From Streptomyces griseicoloratus (lineage in GTDB: Bacteria; Actinomycetota; Actinomycetes; Streptomycetales; Streptomycetaceae): 64,000 bases of DNA. The DNA is taken from assembly GCF_014534645.1 (NCBI RefSeq), contig NZ_JACVQF010000190.1, positions 162,340 to 226,339 of the forward strand. The letters run 5' to 3'. The translations under genes were made by a program, and so were the position numbers. The notes under the pieces are model-generated. The model was not told the origin of the DNA. It saw nothing but the letters and a program-made list of their open reading frames with translations, and made no database searches. Of this stretch, positions 6,996-15,519 are shown piece after piece; within the stretch, counting starts at the first letter, position 1, and each line of letters opens with the position of its first letter.

Positions 6996-8423
6996 TCAGC
7001 CGACCTTCTCGAACTCCGGCTCGCCGTGGCGCTCGGCGATCTGCGGGTTGCGGTTCTTCAGCACGAACCAGCCGATCGCGAGGGCGGCGGCCCAGCCGGC
7101 CATGACGTACAGACAGACCCGGGAGTCGGCGTCGTACGCGATCAGGCCGGTGACGAAGAGCAGGAAGGCGATGGCGATGTAGGAGCACACCGCGCCGCCC
7201 GGCGCCGGGAAGGAGGAGGCGGGCAGCCGGCCCGCGACGACCTGGCGGCGGTAGAGGACATGGCTGATGAGGATCATCAGCCAGGTCCAGATGCCGGCCG
7301 CGGTGGCGACCGAGGTGACGTACCCGAAGGCCTTCTCCGGGACGATGTAGTTCAGGACCACGCCGATGCCCATGAAGACGACGGAGACGCCGATGCCGAT
7401 CGCCGGCGTCTTGGTCGACGACAGCCGGTTGAAGATCTTGGGGGCCTCGCCGTTGTCCGCGAGGGTGCGCAGCATGCGGCCCGTGGAGTACATGCCGGAG
7501 TTGCAGGACGACAGGGCGGCGGTGAGCACGACGAAGTTGACGATGCCGGCGCCGGCCGGGATGCCGATGACCGCGAAGGCCTTCACGAAGGGGCTGACGC
7601 CCTCGGCGAACTCGGTCCACTTCACGACGGCCAGGATGACGGTGAGGGCGCCGACGTAGAACAGGGCGATGCGCCAGGGCAGGGTGTTGATCGCCTTGGG
7701 GAGGGTCTTCTCCGGGTTCTCCGACTCGCCGGCCGTGACGCCGACCAGCTCGACGGCGAGGTAGGCGAACATGACGCCCTGGAGGGTCATCAGGGAGGAG
7801 CCGATGCCCTTGGGGAAGAAGCCGTCGAAGGCCCACAGGTTGGAGACGGCGGCGGTGTCGCCGGCCTGGCTGAAGCCGAGGGTGAGCACGCCGAGGCCGA
7901 TGACGATCATGCCGATGATGGCGGTGACCTTGACCATCGAGAACCAGAACTCGATCTCGCCGAACAGCTTCACCGAGATCAGGTTGGCCAGGAACAGCAC
8001 GACCAGGAAGACCAGGGCCGAGACCCACTGCGGGATGTCCGGGAACCAGTAGTGGATGTAGATGGCGGCGGCGGTGAGCTCCGCCATGCCGGTGACCACC
8101 CACATCAGCCAGTACGTCCAGCCGGTGAAGTAACCGAAGAAGGGGCCGAGGAACTCGCGCGAGTACTCGGCGAAGGAGCCCGAGACCGGACGGTAGAGCA
8201 GGAGCTCGCCGAGCGCCCGCATGATGAAGAAGATGATCACGCCTGCGAGGGCGTACATGAGGATGATGCTGGGACCGGCCTTGGCGATGTTGGCACCGGC
8301 GCCCAGGAACAGGCCGACGCCGATGGCACCGCCGATCGCGATCATCTGGACCTGACGGCTGCCGAGCCCTCGCTCGTACCCCTCCTCGGGGGCTTTCTCC
8401 GTGTCGACCTGCGCAGAGGTCAT
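6996..8423 (-). CDS. APC-family amino-acid permease
   Basis: A 475-residue integral membrane protein with about 12 hydrophobic segments and the amino acid-polyamine-organocation pattern. It has IAIGGAIGVGLFLGAG in the first helix, GWTYWLMWVVTGMAELTAAA, and the loop FAFDGFFPKG-like segment before LMTLQGVMFAYLAVELVGVTAGE. This is close to the AnsP/CycA/GabP branch that imports neutral amino acids by proton symport. The substrate cannot be read from sequence. The ATG at 8423 follows GAGAAAGGCG; a start seven codons upstream is less likely. It is transcribed alone, closed by the hairpin at 6870-6906. Confidence 0.87.
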   Translation of the reverse strand: MTSAQVDTEKAPEEGYERGLGSRQVQMIAIGGAIGVGLFLGAGANIAKAGPSIILMYALAGVIIFFIMRALGELLLYRPVSGSFAEYSREFLGPFFGYFTGWTYWLMWVVTGMAELTAAAIYIHYWFPDIPQWVSALVFLVVLFLANLISVKLFGEIEFWFSMVKVTAIIGMIVIGLGVLTLGFSQAGDTAAVSNLWAFDGFFPKGIGSSLMTLQGVMFAYLAVELVGVTAGESENPEKTLPKAINTLPWRIALFYVGALTVILAVVKWTEFAEGVSPFVKAFAVIGIPAGAGIVNFVVLTAALSSCNSGMYSTGRMLRTLADNGEAPKIFNRLSSTKTPAIGIGVSVVFMGIGVVLNYIVPEKAFGYVTSVATAAGIWTWLMILISHVLYRRQVVAGRLPASSFPAPGGAVCSYIAIAFLLFVTGLIAYDADSRVCLYVMAGWAAALAIGWFVLKNRNPQIAERHGEPEFEKVG

Positions 8424-8781
8424 GTGTGGTGCGCCTTTCTCCATGCCGACCCGGGCCTTTCGTCGGCCGCGGATCGGGTCTCGATCCCCCCGGATGATGG
8501 AGCTGAGCGGGCTCACGTCCCGCTCGTGCCTGGCCGGCGGTCCGCCGACTCGGTGGCGCACCCGGCCGAACATTCGGGTGGTGTTCGCCGGGCGGTCGTG
8601 AAGATTTACCACGGCCGCAGCACTGATCACAGGTGCGCACTGTGACACACAGCACAAACAGAACCGGACAAAGGGGATCGAACAGGAGCGAAAAGGGGCA
8701 GCACTTTGACGCGATCGTTATCCGGATTTGAGGGTCCGCTGAGCGGACACCCGGTTCCCCCCGGTCAGGGTGTAAGGGGCG
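8424..8781. other. Gene-free stretch between the permease and DUF2017
   Basis: About 360 bases with no credible coding. It must hold the leftward permease promoter, but I see no clear -35/-10 pair. The right part holds the hairpin described separately at 8732-8752. Confidence 0.5.
8732..8752 (-). terminator. Hairpin downstream of clpS-DUF2017
   Basis: GGGTCCGC (8732-8739) pairs with GCGGAC-A-CCC (8743-8752) with one bulged A and a 3-base loop, 30 bases past the DUF2017 stop on the minus strand. Confidence 0.5.
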
Positions 8782-9393
8782 TCAGGGCATCAGGGTGGAT
8801 ACCAGCGTCTCCTGGAGACCGCCCAGCCACAGATACGCCATCACCATCGGCTTGCGCGGATCCTCGTCCGGGAGCCGGTAGAGCAGGTCGGTGTCCTCCT
8901 CGTCGGTGATCTCCAGCCGGGAGCCGATCGCCAGACGGAGGTCGTTGAGGGCGCCGAGCCACTGCCGGGACTCCTCCGTCGACAGCTTCAGCACCGCCCC
9001 GCCCTCGCCGCTCGCCGCGGAGGCCAGGGCGTCCAGGGCGCGGATCACCGCGAGCGCGTTCTCACGCTTGCCGGCCCGCAGGTCGTTCTCGGTGTAGCGG
9101 CGGAACTCGGCGGAGTGCGTCCGCTGCTCCTCCGCGTCCTGCGGCGAGCCGGGCGGCTGCGCGGGATCGCCGTAGGCGTCCGGGAACAGGCGGCGCAGCA
9201 CCGGGTCGGAGGGCGGCTCGCTCGGGCCCTCGGCGAAGAGCTCGGCGAGCGGGTCGGCCTGCGCGTCCTCGGCGGGGCCGGGGCCGATCAGCTCCAGGAG
9301 CTGCACGGCCAGCGACCGGATGATGGAGATCTCGACGTCGTCGAGGGCGACGGCCGCACCGCCGCCGGGGAGCGGTTCGAAGTGTCCTGGCAT
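8782..9393 (-). CDS. DUF2017 family protein, partner gene of clpS
   Basis: A 203-residue soluble protein starting MPGHFEPLPGGG and containing DDVEISIIRSLAVQLLELI, DPVLRRLFPDAY and LRLAIGSRLEI, the order seen in DUF2017. Members nearly always lie directly after clpS in actinobacteria. The biochemical function is unknown. It is 12 bases after the clpS stop, so co-transcribed. No strong ribosome-binding site precedes the ATG at 9393, which suggests translational coupling. Linkage to the ClpS/Clp proteolysis adaptor is an inference from gene order. Confidence 0.88.
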   Translation of the reverse strand: MPGHFEPLPGGGAAVALDDVEISIIRSLAVQLLELIGPGPAEDAQADPLAELFAEGPSEPPSDPVLRRLFPDAYGDPAQPPGSPQDAEEQRTHSAEFRRYTENDLRAGKRENALAVIRALDALASAASGEGGAVLKLSTEESRQWLGALNDLRLAIGSRLEITDEEDTDLLYRLPDEDPRKPMVMAYLWLGGLQETLVSTLMP

Positions 9394-9405
9394 GGAGGCG
9401 ATTCG

Positions 9406-9723
9406 CTACTTCCGGTCCTGCTGGAGGGTGGCCCACAGACCGTAGCCGTGCATGGCCTGCACGTCGCGTTCCATCTCCTCGCGACTGCCGCTGGAGACGA
9501 CCGCCCGGCCCTTGTGGTGGACATCGAGCATGAGCTTGGTGGCCTTGTCCTTGGAGTAGCCGAAGTACGTCTGGAAGACATACGTCACGTAGCTCATGAG
9601 GTTGACCGGGTCGTTGTGGACGATCGTGACCCAGGGGACGTCGGGCTCGGGCACGGCGAAGGTCTCCTCCGCCGACTCGGTGCGTTCGATCTCTAGGGGC
9701 GCGGGTGACGTCACACCCCCCAT
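9406..9723 (-). CDS. clpS: ATP-dependent Clp protease adaptor ClpS
   Basis: A protein of about 105 residues with the ClpS core: [22 protein letters not shown], then a helix rich in Lys and Asp, then [36 protein letters not shown] forms the N-degron-recognition edge. ClpS delivers N-end-rule substrates to the Clp unfoldase (ClpA elsewhere, ClpC in actinobacteria). Upstream sequence is poor for choosing the start. ATG at 9723 is used; a GTG three codons later (9714) follows a G-rich stretch and is a real alternative. It forms an operon with the DUF2017 gene and is divergent from pncB. Confidence 0.92.
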   Translation of the reverse strand: MGGVTSPAPLEIERTESAEETFAVPEPDVPWVTIVHNDPVNLMSYVTYVFQTYFGYSKDKATKLMLDVHHKGRAVVSSGSREEMERDVQAMHGYGLWATLQQDRK

Positions 9724-9903
9724 GCTGCCACCGGAGGGGGGTCGTCGCACAAACCGGCCCGCCCTCCACGGGAAACGACCCACAAATCGTCACACTGACG
9801 AAATCGGGGGTACCATCCCCGTCATGCTGCACACACCGGGGGACAACCCCCGGACCCCCGGCCGACACGGGGGCACCCGGAGAGTCACAGCAAGGAGAAT
9901 TTG

Positions 9904-11250
9904 GTGGGCGTAGCGGACCTTGGGCTGCCGGTGGACGTCCCCTCGACGGCGCTCTTCACGGACCAGTACGAGCTGACCATGCTCCGAGCCGCGCTGAAGG
10001 CGGGCACGGCCGGGCGGCGGAGCGTGTTCGAGGTCTTCACCAGGCGGCTTCCCGACGGGCGCCGCTACGGCGTCGTGGCGGGCACGGGGCGGGTGCTCGA
10101 CGCGGTGGAGAACTTCCGCTTCGACGCGGGCGTCCTGCGCTTCCTGCGCGAGCGGAACATCGTCGACGAGGACACCCTGGACTGGCTCGCCGGCTACCGC
10201 TTCAGCGGTGACATCTGGGGCTACCCGGAGGGCGAGGTGTACTTCCCGGGCTCGCCGGTCATGCGGGTCGAGGGGTCCTTCGGCGAGTGCGTGCTGCTGG
10301 AGACCGTGATCCTGTCCATCCTCAACCACGACTCGGCGATCGCCGCGGCGGCCTCCCGGATGGCCTCCGCCGCCGGTGAGCGGCCGCTGATCGAGATGGG
10401 CGCCCGCCGCACCCACGAACTGGCCGCGGTGGCCGCCGCCCGGGCCGCGTACGTCGGCGGCTTCGCGACCACCTCCGACCTGGCCGCCGGCTTCCGCTAC
10501 AACATCCCCACCGTCGGCACCTCCGCCCACGCCTTCACCCTGCTGCACGACAGCGAGCGGGACGCCTTCCGCGCCCAGGTGGACTCCCTCGGCCGGGGCA
10601 CCACGCTGCTCGTGGACACCTACGACGTCGCCGAGGCCGTCCGTACGGCCGTGGAGATCGCCGGGCCCGAACTCGGCGCCGTGCGCATCGACTCCGGCGA
10701 CCTGCTGCTGGTCGCGCACCGGGTGCGGCAGCAGCTCGACGAGCTGGGCGCCACCGGCACGAAGATCGTCGTGACCTCTGACCTGGACGAGTACGCCATC
10801 GCCTCGCTCGCGGCGGCCCCCGTGGACGCCTACGGCGTCGGGACCCAGCTGGTGACCGGCTCCGGCCACCCGACGGCCTCGATGGTCTACAAGCTGGTCG
10901 CCCGCGCCGAGAGCGGCGACGCCGAGGCACCGCTGGTGCCGGTCGCCAAGAAGTCCACCGGCGGCAAGACATCGATCGGCGGACGCAAGTGGGCCGCCCG
11001 GCGGCTGGACGCGGACGGCTACGCCGAGGCCGAGGTGGTCGGCACCGGTCCCGTGCCCGGCGACCTCGCGGACCGGCAGCTCCTGGTCGAGCTGGTCAAG
11101 GGCGGGGAGGTGGTCGCCCGCGAGCCGCTCGACGTCGCCCGGGACCGGCACGCCGCCGCCCGCGCGAACCTTCCGCTGTCCGCCACGCAGCTCTCCCGAG
11201 GGGAACCTGTCATTCCGACGGAGTACGTGCACGGGGGGTCGGGTAGCTAA
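9904..11250 (+). CDS. pncB: Nicotinate phosphoribosyltransferase
   Basis: A 448-residue enzyme converting nicotinate plus PRPP to nicotinate mononucleotide, the Preiss-Handler entry to NAD. It shows LFTDQYELTML near the N-terminus, EMGARRTHE, GGFATTSDLAA, the GTSAHAFTLLH segment carrying the expected catalytic His, and VRIDSGDLL for PRPP binding. The GTG at 9904 lies 6 bases after AAGGAG, whereas the TTG one codon earlier would be too close. A short inverted repeat, CGGGG-N7-CCCCG (9805-9821), lies about 85 bp upstream and could be an operator. pncA follows 148 bp downstream in the same direction, making a nicotinamide salvage pair. Confidence 0.93.
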   Translation: MGVADLGLPVDVPSTALFTDQYELTMLRAALKAGTAGRRSVFEVFTRRLPDGRRYGVVAGTGRVLDAVENFRFDAGVLRFLRERNIVDEDTLDWLAGYRFSGDIWGYPEGEVYFPGSPVMRVEGSFGECVLLETVILSILNHDSAIAAAASRMASAAGERPLIEMGARRTHELAAVAAARAAYVGGFATTSDLAAGFRYNIPTVGTSAHAFTLLHDSERDAFRAQVDSLGRGTTLLVDTYDVAEAVRTAVEIAGPELGAVRIDSGDLLLVAHRVRQQLDELGATGTKIVVTSDLDEYAIASLAAAPVDAYGVGTQLVTGSGHPTASMVYKLVARAESGDAEAPLVPVAKKSTGGKTSIGGRKWAARRLDADGYAEAEVVGTGPVPGDLADRQLLVELVKGGEVVAREPLDVARDRHAAARANLPLSATQLSRGEPVIPTEYVHGGSGS

Positions 11251-11398
11251 AGCTGGTGCGACGCGATACGGCCCGCGGTGGACCCTCCCGTACCGCCCCG
11301 GCAGTCAATAGGCTCGGGGGTTCACCGTCCGGGCCCCCAGCCCTTGCCCCCCGTCCTCTCCCCCGCCCCGTAGCCGACCCAGCCGAAGGACACCGACC

Positions 11399-11986
11399 AT
11401 GCGCCGCGCCTTGATCGTCGTAGACGTGCAGAACGACTTCTGCGAGGGGGGCAGCCTCGCGGTGGCCGGCGGTGCCGACGTGGCCGCCGCCATCACCGAG
11501 CTGATCGGGCAGGCGCCCGCCGGCTACCGCCACGTCGTGGCCACCCGCGACCACCACATCGCGCCCGGCGGCCACTTCGCCGACAACCCCGACTACGTCC
11601 ACTCCTGGCCCGCGCACTGCGTCGCCGGCACGGAGGGCGTGGGCTTCCACCCGAACTTCGCCCCCGCCGTCGCCTCCGGCGCCGTCGACGCCGTCTTCGA
11701 CAAGGGGGCGTACGCGGCGGCCTACAGCGGCTTCGAGGGCGCCGACGAGAACGGCACGAAGCTCGCCGACTGGCTGCGGGCCCGGGAGATCGACGAGGTC
11801 GACGTCGTGGGCATCGCCACGGACCACTGCGTGCGGGCCACCGCCCTGGACGCCGCCAAGGAGGGGTTCCGCACCCAGGTCCTGCTCGACCTGACCGCCG
11901 GGGTGGCCCCGGAGACCACCGAGCGGGCGCTGGAGGAGCTGCGCCGGGCGGGCGTGGAGCTGTCCGGCAAGCCGGTCGTCCTGTAG
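11399..11986 (+). CDS. pncA: Nicotinamidase (isochorismatase-like hydrolase)
   Basis: A 195-residue cysteine hydrolase turning nicotinamide into nicotinate and ammonia. The catalytic triad segments are present: Asp9 in IVVDVQNDF, Lys in VFDKGAYAAAY, and Cys in ATDHCVRATALDA. The metal site ATRDHH and the oxyanion cis-peptide GIATDHC also match PncA. The ATG at 11399 follows GAAGGA. Its product feeds PncB encoded just upstream. PncA enzymes also activate pyrazinamide, a family property not tested here. Confidence 0.93.
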   Translation: MRRALIVVDVQNDFCEGGSLAVAGGADVAAAITELIGQAPAGYRHVVATRDHHIAPGGHFADNPDYVHSWPAHCVAGTEGVGFHPNFAPAVASGAVDAVFDKGAYAAAYSGFEGADENGTKLADWLRAREIDEVDVVGIATDHCVRATALDAAKEGFRTQVLLDLTAGVAPETTERALEELRRAGVELSGKPVVL

Positions 11987-12006
11987 GACTGGCTCCCCCG
12001 CGCCAC

Positions 12007-12348
12007 TCAGGCCTGGGCCGTGGGACGCCGCAGCAGCGCCCGGATCGGGTGCCACAGCTCCTGCACGAGGTCCGGGCCCGTGCCGCCGCCGGCCGGGGCC
12101 GTGCGCCATATCAGGCCGTCGGGGTGGTGCAGGACGGCCGTGATCTCGTCCGGGGTCGGCGGGGCGGCGTTGCCCCGCAGATAGACCGCGCGCAACCCCA
12201 GGTTGCGCAGCCTGGTCAGGGCACGCGCCCGGTTCTGCGCGTGGACGAGTACGCGCACGCTGCCCGGAGCGTGGGTGGCGGGGCTGGGCAGGTTCAGCGC
12301 CACCACCACCGTGCCGTTCGGCAGCTTGCAGAAACCTCCTGCGGCCAT
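12007..12348 (-). CDS. Hypothetical protein of 113 residues
   Basis: A small basic soluble protein, MAAGGFCKLPNG to RRPTAQA, with no signal peptide or membrane segment. The middle holds VRVLVHAQNRARALTRLRNLGLRAVYLRGNAAPP followed by PDEITAVLHHPDGLIWR, a mixed alpha/beta pattern I cannot place in a family. It converges on pncA and is followed by the M6 protease terminator. Codon use is typical GC-rich coding, and the start follows GGGGATG. Function unknown. Confidence 0.6.
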   Translation of the reverse strand: MAAGGFCKLPNGTVVVALNLPSPATHAPGSVRVLVHAQNRARALTRLRNLGLRAVYLRGNAAPPTPDEITAVLHHPDGLIWRTAPAGGGTGPDLVQELWHPIRALLRRPTAQA

Positions 12349-12409
12349 GCGGTCACATCCCCGTGTCAGCCGGTGTCAATAACGAAGCCATAGAACGCAC
12401 CTAAACACG

Positions 12410-12444
12410 GATCGGCGGCGACCCGCCAGGGGTCACCGCCGATC
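12410..12444 (-). terminator. Terminator of the M6 metalloprotease gene
   Basis: A 15-bp stem with one mismatch: GATCGGCGGCGACCC (12410-12424) against 12430-12444, with a 5-base loop. It lies 25 bases beyond the protease stop codon on the minus strand. Confidence 0.78.
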
Positions 12445-12469
12445 ACGCTCTGACCAGGTGAAACGCTGT

Positions 12470-14821
12470 TCACCTCACCGCGGGTCCGACCTCCAGCTCG
12501 ATCGTCGAGCCGTCGCGGGCCTCCTTGGTGATCTCGATCCGGGTGTTGGTGTCAGTGACCTCGACGCCGCCGGTCGGGTTCGACTCGTCGTAGTAGTCGC
12601 TGGTGTGGTCGTTGAAGACCGGCACGCCCCGCGAGGACGGGATACGGGTCGCGACGTCCGCCTTGTGCAGCGTGATGCCGTCCGTGCGGTAGAGGCTGAA
12701 CGGCGAGTCGTACGCCTGCATGCGGTTGCGCATCAGGGTGCCGTCGGACCACTTCAGCGCGGTGGGGTGCGAGTCGACGGGCAGGACCAGGCCGGTGCCA
12801 GGGTGCTGGCTGGTGTTGTTGTCCGCCTGGGAGGTGTCCCACTTCCAGATCAGCAGGCCGTTCTGGTACGGGTAGTGCTCCACCCAGTCCGGACGGGACG
12901 CGAAGCCGAAGTTGTACGGGCCGGTCTTCAGCGTCTTGTCGTACGACACGTACTGCCGGTTCTCGGCGATGTAGTACTGCGCGTAGTCCTTGGTGAAGGA
13001 CGCGCCGACGCGGGAGAAGCCGGTCGCCGTCCAGGCGGCGTCCGCGGACTCGGCGTCGTCGGAGAAGAGCGCCGCGCCGTCGGCCGTCACCGTGATCGCG
13101 TCGGCCGCGAAGCCCTTCTGGGCCACGCCGCCGTCCGTCTGGTAGCGGAAGCGCAGGTCGATCTTCTGGCCGGCGTAGGCGTCGAGCGGGTACGCGAGCT
13201 TGCCGTAGGACTCCACCGTGCCGGTCAGGGCCGGCTTGTCGCTGCCGTCGCGCGGGATCGGCTGACCGTCGAAGGTGCCGTCCAGGGCGGTCCAGTTGGC
13301 GCCGCCGTCGGTGGACACCTCGGCGTAGAGGTAGTCGTAGTTGGCCTCGATGTCGTACCAGCCGTCCAGCGTGAGGGCGGCCGACTTCTTGCCGGTGAGG
13401 TCGACGGACCGGGTCAGCGTGTTCTTGAGGTTGTCACCGCTGCCGCTCCACCACTGGGTCTGCCCCTGCGCGGGGGTGACGATCTCGGTGGTGACCGCCT
13501 TCTTCGGGAGCTGGACGACCAGGGCCTGCTTGTGCTTGGTGTTGTACTCGGCGAGACCGAGCTTGTGCCAGGAGTCGACCCCGGCCTTGGCCGTGTCGTA
13601 GTTCAGCCAGCCGAGCTGGAGCTTGTCCCAGGCGTTCATGTCGCCGGGCAGGTCGCCGATCTCGTTGCGTCCGGTGCCGAGCCACGAGCCGGAGGACATC
13701 AGCGTCCAGAAGCCGGTGGAGTTGTCGCCGCCGGCGGTGTCGTAGTGGTCCGGCAGGCCGAGGTCGTGGCCGTACTCGTGGGCGAAGACGCCGAGTCCGC
13801 CGTTCTCCGGCTGGATGGTGTAGTCGCCGACCCAGATGCCGGTGGAGCCGATCTGCGCGCCGCCCAGCCTGTTCTGCTCGGGGCCGGTGGCTCCGGCGTC
13901 GGTGCCGAAGGCGTACCAGCGGTGGGCCCAGATCGCGTCGGTGCCCTCGGCGCCGCCGCCCGCGGACTCGTCCTCGCCGGCGTGCACGATCTGGAAGTGG
14001 TCGATGTAGCCGTCGGGTTCGTTGAAGTCGCCGTCGCCGTCGAAGTCGTAGCGGTCCCACTCGTCGAACTTCGCGACGTCCGCCTGGATCTCGGCGTCCG
14101 TGCGGCCGGCCGCCTTCTGGTCGGCGACCCAGGCGTTCAGGCCGTCGCTGACGACGTTCCACACGCTCGGGCAGTTGGTGGAGCCGCAGGCGTTGTTGCC
14201 GTAACGGGCCTCGTTGTAGGGGACCTTGACCCAGTCGGAGACCTCGCCGTCGACCGAGTAGCGGCCCGAGGACTGCTTCTCGTAGTACTTCTTGACCGAC
14301 TCGGTGTCCTTGCCGGTGCCGAAGTAGAGGTCCTCGTAGTGCTTCCGGTCGTAGTCCGCCTGCCAGGCGGTGGAGTTGTCCTTGGTGCGGTCCGGCTCGG
14401 CGATCCGGTTGTGCAGCGGACCCGGCTTGCCGCCGTAGCGGCTGTCGATCTGGTCGCCGAACTCGACCAGGATGGTGAAGATCTTGTCGGTCTTCTCCCG
14501 GCCCAGTTCGACGTACTTGCTGTCGCCCTTCTTGCTCTTGAGCTGGACGACCTTGGAGCCCTCGCGGTCCTTGACCGTGGCCCGGCCGGATATGACCTGG
14601 TTCAGCGCCTCCTGGCGCTGTGCCTCCTGGGTCCTGCTGAGCGGGCCCTCCAGGTCGTGCGAGTCCATGCCCTTGGCCGGGTGCGGGTCGTGCCCCTCGG
14701 CCGCGGCCGGGCGGGCGGGCGAGTCCGCCTGGGCGGCGGTGGCGGTGGAGAGCGTGGCGGTGGCGGCGGCCAGGGCGACCGCTGTCGCGGCCGTTCTGAA
14801 CGTCCGGGATCTACGGGTCAC
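12470..14821 (-). CDS. Secreted M6-family zinc metalloprotease (immune inhibitor A type)
   Basis: A 783-residue exported protease. A basic start (VTRRSRTFR) and a hydrophobic Ala-rich stretch ending near ATAAQADS form a Sec-type signal peptide of about 32 residues. The catalytic zinc motif HEYGHDLGLPD is at residues 348-358, the HExxHxxGxxD form of M6 peptidases. A DFDGDGDFNEPDG stretch near 259 looks like a calcium loop. The C-terminal half has beta-sandwich segments typical of the VEG/immune-inhibitor-A accessory domains. The GTG at 14821 follows GGGGGAGGA at ideal spacing; the 25 codons upstream are not a signal peptide and are rejected. Likely role: extracellular protein degradation during development. 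The inverted repeats at 14903-14969 may control it. Confidence 0.9.
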   Translation of the reverse strand: MTRRSRTFRTAATAVALAAATATLSTATAAQADSPARPAAAEGHDPHPAKGMDSHDLEGPLSRTQEAQRQEALNQVISGRATVKDREGSKVVQLKSKKGDSKYVELGREKTDKIFTILVEFGDQIDSRYGGKPGPLHNRIAEPDRTKDNSTAWQADYDRKHYEDLYFGTGKDTESVKKYYEKQSSGRYSVDGEVSDWVKVPYNEARYGNNACGSTNCPSVWNVVSDGLNAWVADQKAAGRTDAEIQADVAKFDEWDRYDFDGDGDFNEPDGYIDHFQIVHAGEDESAGGGAEGTDAIWAHRWYAFGTDAGATGPEQNRLGGAQIGSTGIWVGDYTIQPENGGLGVFAHEYGHDLGLPDHYDTAGGDNSTGFWTLMSSGSWLGTGRNEIGDLPGDMNAWDKLQLGWLNYDTAKAGVDSWHKLGLAEYNTKHKQALVVQLPKKAVTTEIVTPAQGQTQWWSGSGDNLKNTLTRSVDLTGKKSAALTLDGWYDIEANYDYLYAEVSTDGGANWTALDGTFDGQPIPRDGSDKPALTGTVESYGKLAYPLDAYAGQKIDLRFRYQTDGGVAQKGFAADAITVTADGAALFSDDAESADAAWTATGFSRVGASFTKDYAQYYIAENRQYVSYDKTLKTGPYNFGFASRPDWVEHYPYQNGLLIWKWDTSQADNNTSQHPGTGLVLPVDSHPTALKWSDGTLMRNRMQAYDSPFSLYRTDGITLHKADVATRIPSSRGVPVFNDHTSDYYDESNPTGGVEVTDTNTRIEITKEARDGSTIELEVGPAVR

Positions 14822-14902
14822 TTGAGTTCCTCCCCCGCGTCCACGCGCGCGGAAGGGAGGGTCAGGGTAGTGACGGGTCCGCGCACACGTGATCAACGCG
14901 TG

Positions 14903-14926
14903 TAGTCAAGTGACGACATTTGACTA
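14903..14926. promoter_or_regulatory. Inverted repeat TAGTCAA-N10-TTGACTA upstream of the protease
   Basis: Perfect 7-bp arms at 14903-14909 and 14920-14926, with centres about 1.6 helical turns apart, 82-105 bp upstream of the protease start. A second pair, CTTGAC (14950-14955) and GTCAAG (14964-14969), follows. The recurring TTGAC/GTCAA units look like operator half-sites. The regulator is unknown. Confidence 0.5.
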
Positions 14927-14950
14927 GAGGTTTGAGAGAAAAGACAGATC

Positions 14951-14978
14951 TTGACTTGAGCAGGTCAAGTGCACTATG
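14951..14978 (+). promoter_or_regulatory. Candidate rightward promoter TTGACT-N16-ACTATG
   Basis: A good -35 hexamer TTGACT (14951-14956) and a weaker -10 ACTATG (14973-14978) at 16-bp spacing. It could drive the gene at 15228, about 250 bases away, leaving a long 5' leader. It overlaps the second TTGAC/GTCAA repeat. Confidence 0.35.
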
Positions 14979-15227
14979 CGGAGCGGCTGTTCGCTTTGCG
15001 GACGCCCGACCCGGCGTCAGACGGGCGCGTGAACCCTCCGGTTCCCGAGGGGGCATGACTCCGTGCGCCCCCCGTGCACCGGCACTGTTGGTTAGCTCAC
15101 GCTTACTATTTGTTCCACTAGGGCACAGAGCCGATTAGAGTCGACTGGCAGAACGCCCGGAAGCCGGCGGAAAGCCAGGCCGACAGCCCGCCTCACCCCC
15201 AGATTGTCTTCCGAGGACACGATTGCC

Positions 15228-15506
15228 ATGCCTCGTCCGACTGCCGCCCAGTTCGCCTACGGTACGTGCACCGTGATCTTGTCGACACTCGCCATGCTGC
15301 TGTTGTCACGGACGAGTTCGGGTCCGGGCATCGGTGTCATCGTGGTCGCGGCGCTCGCCCTCGGTCTGCTGGTCGCCATGACGGCCCCGCAGCCCCGGGC
15401 CCGCACGGTCACGACGCACCGGCCCGCCGCCACCGCCGAGGAGCCCGCGGCGCCGACCCCGGTCTCCGCGGGAGCGGGCGAGCCGGCGCGCGGACGAGCG
15501 GCCTGA
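15228..15506 (+). CDS. Small two-helix membrane protein, unknown function
   Basis: A 92-residue protein starting MPRPTAAQFAYGT. Two hydrophobic segments, about residues 12-26 and 34-52, are separated by a short SRTSSGPG turn and followed by a Pro/Ala/Thr-rich hydrophilic tail (TTHRPAATAEEPAAPTP). The ATG at 15228 has GAGGA about 10 bases upstream; a TTG eight codons earlier lacks support. It is convergent with the RDD gene, 13 bases apart. I recognise no family. The hairpin-like membrane topology is the only feature. Confidence 0.6.
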   Translation: MPRPTAAQFAYGTCTVILSTLAMLLLSRTSSGPGIGVIVVAALALGLLVAMTAPQPRARTVTTHRPAATAEEPAAPTPVSAGAGEPARGRAA

Positions 15507-15519
15507 CCGCTCCGTCCCG

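Larger units (their letters stand above)
14822..15227. other. Long intergenic region between the protease and a small membrane protein
   Basis: About 400 gene-free bases, locally richer in A/T than the surroundings. It holds the divergent promoters of the protease (left) and the 92-residue membrane protein (right), plus the inverted repeats listed separately. Confidence 0.55.

Noticed and set aside
12470-14896. Longer protease start at 14896
   Set aside because: The extra 25 residues are Arg/Gly/Pro-rich and would precede the signal peptide. The GTG at 14821 has a strong ribosome-binding site.
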